Assembly (NCBI GenBank): GCA_028456385.1
Contig: JALNQF010000015.1
Span: 124,001 to 188,000, forward strand
DNA from: Ophiosphaerella korrae
Lineage: Eukaryota; Ascomycota; Dothideomycetes; Pleosporales; Phaeosphaeriaceae
Length of the DNA: 64,000 nucleotides
Direction of reading: 5' to 3'
Every line of letters starts with the position of its first letter. Within the stretch, counting starts at the first letter, position 1. Shown here in pieces: positions 58,351-64,000 of the stretch. Made by a program: the position numbers and the translations under genes. Below the pieces are notes generated by a model. That model did no database searches, had not been told where the DNA came from, and saw only the letters and a program-made list of their open reading frames with translations.

Positions 58351-60046
58351 ATGAGTTGGCACTTGAAGCGGTCCCTTTGGACCGCTACGCTTGAGAGATA
58401 CCCTCAGAGCTTGAGGGAAGACAGAGACCGGTCATCTTCATTATCTAGAAGACCCAATCGCCCGTTCTTAACACGTCCAGTAACCACTGGTATCATCCAG
58501 CAAACCTGTTCTGGCAGCGCAATTGCAAACACCACTATTGCCGTAGGTGCAAACTGGGACCATCCAAGGGTGACACGCACACGATCGCGCTCAAGTGAAG
58601 CCCTGATCCCGTGGAAGCAGCCACGCCGACACAGCTTTTCAGGCGAAGATACTCCAACTAGTCATACAAGACCTCATGCGCTTCCTCTCTTCGCCACACC
58701 CCGTGCACATCAACGTGGCCCAGCTATAACCACGAGCCTCTTTCCCATCGAAATCCCAGATCTCTCTTTTAGGAGCACTTTCTCCCCGCCATATTACAAA
58801 GATCAAGAACCATCATCATCAACGTGTCCCACGTGCAAATACACCATTCACAGTTCAGATTATGGCCAACCTACCCAAGATCACGTGGCCACCCAAGGCG
58901 GCTCAGACTATCAGCAAACGGGAGCCTCCTATGATCGCGATAATCCAGCAAGCCGCGGTCGTGCCAGTGTTAGGTTAGATGAACGAAGTCGTGTTTGCAA
59001 TAATTGCCGCCAGCGACTTAGAGAAATGAATGACTCAGAAACTATGAATCTTGAGAATAAACTATTTAAGGAATCGAGAGAGGAGTATGAAAGTTTGGCA
59101 GAGGAGAGAGAACAAGAGGATATTGCTTATTTACTTCAGAAATCAAGAGAGGAAGTGGATACCGCGAATGAACAGGCGGATATTGCTCACATGCTGCGGA
59201 AATCAAGGGAAGACGCGGAAGCAGCTAATACCCAGAAGGAACTTGAAGATTTAGCGCAGGCATTTAAGGCGTCTTGTGTACTGGACCCGGTGGATTGCAA
59301 AGAGACTCTTGATGAGAACGTAAGTTGGCTGCAGTCTTCAAAAGACTTGTTATAAAAGTCCGTTCAGCTGACCTTGGGCCTTTTAGACCTCCAAAAACCA
59401 AAATAAAGTCGAAACCAACGTGATAGGTCAGACAAAAGCCGAAACCACTACTACTGCAAAACAAGAAAAGTCTGTCCCAGTGACCACTGTAGCTTCACCC
59501 CAACTGCCATCAGCACCTGCTCCACTACCTTCACCGCCAGCTACACCAGTTAAAGCTCCTGATCCGCCTCCACAACCGGTAGACTTTAGTCAACCAGCTA
59601 GCCGACAACAGGATTATGGACACTATACAATTGGTGGGCGACGGCAACCAATACACGAATCGCAGAAACAACAAGCCGCAAAGTACCTAAAGTCACCTGT
59701 TACGCCAAGTTCCCCTGCACCTGTTGCCCGCTTAAGTAATACCATTCAACCTGGTTCCCCAAGCCCACGGCAAACTCAACCCTCAAGCCCTGGAGTATCC
59801 ATCAGCGAGGTGAAGGCGGGACTTCGCCGAACCGGTGGGCCAAGGCAGTCGCTACCTGCACGCACAGATTCAGGGGATAACGATGAACTACGAGAAAGGC
59901 TAGCAAGACGACGTACATTGGAAGCCAATGAGAGCTGGATATCGAACGCCTCGTTCGCGCCGTCGCATTCTGCCCTAAGTCCGCTCTCACGACCCGGTAG
60001 TTCAACTGGTTCCGACGTCAGTAGAGCAAGTTCTGCACGCGATTAG
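58351..60046 (+). CDS. Unknown protein with CXXC motifs and a 20-residue repeat
   Basis: Not recognised. Exon 1 is 58351-59319, the intron 59320-59386 and exon 2 59387-60046, giving 542 aa. The N-terminal 150 residues are Ser/Arg/Pro-rich. Two CXXC motifs (STCPTCKY near 158 and RVCNNCRQ near 218) could bind one zinc ion. Residues about 235-305 form a charged helix with tandem 20-residue units, DIAYLLQKSREEVDTANEQA and DIAHMLRKSREDAEAANTQ, followed by a weaker third. The layout loosely resembles ubiquitin-interacting helices but lacks their Ala-x-x-Ser core. The C-terminal part is Pro/Ser/Thr-rich and disordered, with a short conserved-looking VSISEVKAGLRR and NDELRERLARRR. Confidence 0.7.
59149..59268 (+). 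repeat. Tandem 20-residue coding repeat
   Basis: Imperfect 60-bp coding units within the unknown 542-aa gene. At protein level, copies begin EDIAYLL and ADIAHML and share KSRE, with a degenerate third beginning LEDLAQA. Boundaries are approximate. Confidence 0.65.
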
Positions 60047-60723
60047 CCATCGACATCTGAATCTACTGAGAAGATGAAGAAGGGCATAGGGAAAGGCTGA
60101 CCACACGCTAGCTTACAATTACAAAATGGGTGAAAAGCCTATAGATTTGTAAAACCCCATGGATATTTTCGAGAGATCTTCGAAGGTCCTAAAATTCACT
60201 GAGTTGAAGTTCTTTTAAATCACTATCTACAAACACGGCAGCCGGTTAGCATGCATCATTTGGAGGTTTAACATTTTGCTTAATTAGCGGCATTTCAATA
60301 GCGCATTGCTTTAGTGAGCTGTATGGTTGGTTACAGTCTTATTATCTAGTGTTGCAACGGCGTCTAAAAATCACATGTACAACGGCGAAGAATGTGCATG
60401 GTTTTGGATGTTGGTATAGCATCGTTACATCACGTAGTTTACTTTGAAGACTCCACTTCTTTCAATTCATCCTTACTCGCTAGCTTAGCAACTAAAGAAC
60501 GCGATGATATTTACAATGCCTCTCGGTTCAGGAATAAACATGAATGCTAGTTATGTATGCCGTAGATGTGTAATACGTCACGTGCGTAGTATGGCTTATC
60601 ACTCAATACCGTATGTGGCTCTAGCGTGGTTCGGGTAATTGTCGGCTTCGACAAATTTCTTTTCCATCGTTTGTACGATGCTAGGTATAAGAGCCAACAA
60701 CAAAGATCTAAACAACCAAAACG
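60047..60723. other. Intergenic region
   Basis: AT-rich spacer before LCP5, with the 3' flank of the unknown gene and the LCP5 promoter. No gene seen. Confidence 0.5.
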
Positions 60724-61803
60724 ATGGCGGCTGGGAATTCTCTAGAGTCATTACTCGCTCAACTTGTATCATCGATACATTCCGCCACAGAGGCTCTACC
60801 GAATGAAGACATATTACCACCAAAAGATGGTGTTTCCTTGCTCGACGTGAAGAACGAGCTGTTATTGTCATACCTACAAAACTTGGTCTTTTTGTTTCTT
60901 ATGAAACTTAGAGCACTGAAGTCTGAAAATAACGGCTCAAAAGAGGAAACCAATCCGCACTCTCAAGATAAAGTCGTGCAAAAGCTCGTGGAGCTCCGAG
61001 TCTATCTGGAAAAAGGATCACGGCCGCTTGAAACTCGCTTAAAATACAACATTGACAAGATTATTCGGACCGCCGATGAAGTCACTCGGCGAATGTCCCA
61101 ACCGGCTGTGAAGTCCAAATCCGAAAAGCACATAAACCATATCGGCTCGGACCCTGATGATAGCGATGCAGCATCAACTGGCTCTACACAAACAGAAGAC
61201 GACGAGGACGAGATGACTTACGGGCCTCGAGGCGCTGCCATGGCTCGAGCAAAGCCGGATGCCAAAGAAGAGAGAGCCAAAGAGTCCGCGAAGGATGGAA
61301 TCTACAGACCACCCAAGATTACTCCGATGACTATGCCAATGACTGAAGGCCGAGAAGCGAGACGTGAGCGGAGACCTGGAAAGTCGGCTACCTTGGATGA
61401 GTTCATTGCAACCGAACTCTCTTCAGCGCCCATCGCAGAACCAAGTATTGGTAGTACCATCACAAATGGAGGTCGCCATACAAAGTCTGAGAAAGAGCGG
61501 CGAGAAGAGAATGAGAGAAGAGATTACGAGGAAGCCAATTTCACCCGTCTCGCCCCAATCAGCAAGAAGGAGCAGGCCAAGAAGAGGGGACGAGGTCAGG
61601 ATGGCGGTTTTGGTGGGGAGGAGTGGCGAAGTTTGGGTGCCGGTATCGACCGAATTGAGCGGCTTACCCAGAAGAAGAGTGGGAAATTAGGATCACTGGA
61701 GAAGAGTAGGAAGCGCCCGGTTGGTGATGGGCCCCGAGGATCTGGTTCAGCGGCAGGTGATGCGTTCGAGAAGCGGCGGAAAGTGGTTGCCCGGTACAAA
61801 TAA
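60724..61803 (+). CDS. Lcp5/neuroguidin family, Sas10/Utp3 domain
   Basis: Nucleolar protein of the Sas10/Utp3/C1D family. The closest pattern is Lcp5 (human neuroguidin), a component of the U3 small-subunit processome needed for 18S rRNA maturation. A single exon of 359 aa. The helical Sas10/Utp3 domain covers about 5-125, with LLDVKNELLLSYLQNLVFL and LVELRVYLEKGSRPLETRLKY as its signature. IYRPPKITPMTM is the conserved middle motif of Lcp5/NGDN. The C-terminal region has EEANFTRLAPISKKEQAK and ends basic (EKRRKVVARYK). The mostly charged linker is disordered. Lcp5 is preferred over Sas10/Utp3 because of size and the RPPKI motif. Confidence 0.9.
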   Translation: MAAGNSLESLLAQLVSSIHSATEALPNEDILPPKDGVSLLDVKNELLLSYLQNLVFLFLMKLRALKSENNGSKEETNPHSQDKVVQKLVELRVYLEKGSRPLETRLKYNIDKIIRTADEVTRRMSQPAVKSKSEKHINHIGSDPDDSDAASTGSTQTEDDEDEMTYGPRGAAMARAKPDAKEERAKESAKDGIYRPPKITPMTMPMTEGREARRERRPGKSATLDEFIATELSSAPIAEPSIGSTITNGGRHTKSEKERREENERRDYEEANFTRLAPISKKEQAKKRGRGQDGGFGGEEWRSLGAGIDRIERLTQKKSGKLGSLEKSRKRPVGDGPRGSGSAAGDAFEKRRKVVARYK

Positions 61804-64000
61804 TGAGGGTGTCTACCGAATTCGCGGCCGGAAACTGGGTTCGTTTTCCGAGGGTAATACGGAATGCATGTGTATGGCGTCCTAGGGGTTTGTGTGGGTC
61901 CTATCCCTGGTTTTTACGGAGCTTTTTTGCGGGTACCTACAGCAGTACTGCGTTTTGAACGCTAAAGAAGAACGTCAACGGGCTGTGCCATATATTACAA
62001 TTACAATTCTTCATGGGCTTGAAAAATCACCCTAGGTCTGTCCACAGATCACTCTATATCGCAACAAACGACAATTATCCTAGCGTATAAGGCATGGTTC
62101 TCATGACATTCTTACCTGTACCTTAGTTATCTCAGGTGGTGATATTATAGGACAGAAGTTAATCCTAAAGCGTCTAACCGAACGGACAAGGACTCTAAAT
62201 AACGTTCTTCTATGTCATTTTCAAGTCCTCACGAGATGATCTTGAAGTCTTTCAGGCAACATGCCTAGAGGAAGAAGAAGAAGAAGAAGAAGAAGAAGAA
62301 GAAGAAGCGATAATTGAAAGCTCCTGTATTCTCCACCACCTATCTGGTCCCGCTGTGCAAATGCATGCAGTGAACTCACCGATTACGACTCAGTGGTGCA
62401 ACCTTCAACTTGCCCACATGAGTTCCACCGTTACCCAAAAATATCCCTGTTCTCCCCGCAGTAATGCACGTTCACGCCTAGCCTTGCCGTGCTAATGCAG
62501 CCCACATTCTAACAACAAATCGCCGACCTCAAAACTCAGTCCATTTGTGAAGCACCTACTCTGCACTAATTTCTAATGCAACACTTATTACCGCATACTT
62601 TCAAAATCCTAGGTATACATTGGTGCCCTTAACTATAGTACGCTAAGACCACTTCTTCTCGCTGGCATACGAATTGTGTAACCTTTCTAGAAGCTCATCA
62701 TGCATTATCTCCTCTAATTTGATATTGTAATTGACAAGGCCAATACGTGAAATCCTCTCACATCATCAGATGAACATTCGTGAACACCGATATGTTACAT
62801 AATCCAAGTCCGAAAAAGTATCGTGCCGGAGATACTTCAGTTTCGAGTTGATGTACATTGTACTCGCATTGCTAAACCCCACCCCCAGGTCATATTGCGG
62901 GATGCCGCGTACCGCTCCAGGTTAAGCAAAACCAAACAAGTCATGATCATGCGAACGCGCCCTACACCACCAGTTTTCACCGAACCTTGGACGCAATCCC
63001 GCTATGAAGAAGTATCAGAGGCCTGTCTAACTCGGGAAGGTTATCGAGTCTGGCGTAGTGGCTGCGTTCGTGTGCGCTACCACGTTGGCATTGCCGGCTC
63101 TCCGCGCAGTTCATCCGTCGTGGTGGGGTCCACAATCTTCGAGACGTGCCCTGGCCTTCTGGAAGATGACAAGGACGCAACTGATCCGCCTAATCCGTGG
63201 CGATACGCCCAGCATTACCTTGTCGGAAGGGTACCACTTTTTGCCGTTTGAATAGTTGCATCTATCGCAAATACTTGCTCTACAAAAGGGGACTATTGCT
63301 TGACTGACCTGTTAGTAAACTGGGCTGATATCGATTCAAGTTCTGTACATCCACATCACTCACGACTTAGATCATACCAATCATGCCCTTGATGTTATTA
63401 GTACCATACAAACATGCGTTCTTGTGCCCCATCCCATCCCAGAGAGCCCTTGTCTGTCCGCCAACTGCACCATAGGCACTAGCGCCTCATGTCCAAGTTT
63501 CGAAACATTCTAGAAGATAGAGCAAGTGGATCCGGCTAAAATCTGAACCTGTGGGGTACATCACTTCATTGACCCATGATCCATACTGGATCTAGTCTAG
63601 CTACGCCAGGTTCATGTCAGGTTCTAGTTTGATTAATATCGGCTTCATATCGCGTGGCTCCAGTATTTGGCGCTGTTCGCGCGATTGCTGGACACATGCC
63701 TCACTTGATAGCTGATTTACGGGTTTCACAGAAAGTTTCTAGGGGATGAGAGCGGTCTGCAGTTTTCAATGGATATGGTTATGAGGTGCTTGTTGCAACA
63801 CCTACACTACATCGAATCTATGCCCAGCTATCTATGACTAGATTTCCACCTCAGGGTGCGACAGCAATTTGTTCCATGATGATGATCCAGCACCACCAGG
63901 ATGTCATTACAGCGGCTTCAGCCACCGCCCCGTACCGCAACCCGATCCCCATTTCAGTACATTTGGTACCGAAGGATCCTCCCTCCACCCCATATTTTCC
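61804..64000. other. Gene-free right edge
   Basis: 2.2 kb without a recognisable gene. It contains a GAA microsatellite at 62271-62307. A 142-codon plus-strand frame at 62823-63251 has no family features or codon pattern I trust. I saw no terminal repeats, transposase motifs or tRNA. Confidence 0.5.
62271..62307. repeat. (GAA)n microsatellite
   Basis: About twelve consecutive GAA triplets in intergenic sequence right of LCP5. Confidence 0.95.

Noticed and set aside
62823..63251. 142-codon plus-strand frame near the right edge
   Set aside because: No domain, no low-complexity or codon pattern like the neighbouring genes, and no supporting intron structure.

Overview
The window is nuclear DNA of a filamentous ascomycete. 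Genes are compact, on both strands, usually 0.3-0.8 kb apart, and most are split by 43-150 bp GT-AG introns whose joins restore fungal protein families exactly. The divergent histone H4/H3 pair, an Atg26-type sterol glucosyltransferase, Ras2, a Zn2Cys6 regulator and the general protein style suggest Dothideomycetes, probably Pleosporales. That placement is inferred from family resemblance only. No tRNA, rRNA, CRISPR array, intact transposon or phage-like element was recognised.

Layout. 0.6-2.5 kb: PTR2-type peptide transporter (-). 2.9-5.6 kb: CHL1 helicase (-). 5.7-7.0 kb: a decayed HXXXD acyltransferase pseudogene (-), followed by a gene-poor stretch with a 75-bp tandem duplication. 8.6-9.4 kb: Ras2 GTPase (-) with a long GC-rich, strand-asymmetric upstream region to about 11.3 kb. 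11.8-14.1 kb: an acetyl/propionyl-CoA synthetase ending in AKL (-). 15.4-16.2 kb: HAD hydrolase (-). 16.6-18.0 kb: divergent H4/H3. 18.5-20.9 kb: AhpC/TSA-like protein and Exo5 nuclease (+). 21.2-22.4 kb: secreted GH43 (-). 22.9-24.7 kb: RED/IK splicing protein (+). 24.7-25.9 kb: PLP ammonia-lyase-like enzyme (-). 26.3-29.2 kb: Rrt8-like membrane protein and vacuolar proteinase A (+). 30.0-34.5 kb: Atg26 (+). 35.2-37.7 kb: Fcp1 CTD phosphatase (+). 38.5-40.0 kb: F-box-like/LRR-like protein (+). 40.8-43.2 kb: Zn2Cys6 factor (+). 43.6-47.0 kb: divergent mitochondrial uL11m (-) and RAD54 (+). 47.6-50.1 kb: PRP2 DEAH helicase (+). 50.5-54.1 kb: two minus-strand genes, an unknown basic protein and an acyltransferase with a repeat-bearing tail. 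54.5-55.2 kb: small unknown protein (+). 55.6-57.9 kb: TLS1/C9orf78 homologue and complex I 24-kDa subunit (-). 58.4-60.0 kb: unknown repeat protein (+). 60.7-61.8 kb: LCP5/neuroguidin (+). 61.8-64.0 kb: no recognisable gene.

Most genes are housekeeping: genome maintenance (CHL1, EXO5, RAD54, histones), splicing (RED, PRP2, TLS1), transcription (FCP1), ribosome biogenesis (LCP5, uL11m), vacuole and pexophagy (PEP4, ATG26), respiration (24-kDa subunit). I see no biosynthetic cluster and no clear new multi-gene system. The items most worth a second look are the acyltransferase pseudogene beside CHL1, the one-base frame problem in the CoA synthetase, three unknown proteins (263, 178 and 542 aa), the internal repeats in the acyltransferase tail, two introns whose lengths are multiples of three without stops, and an upstream ORF overlapping the FCP1 start.
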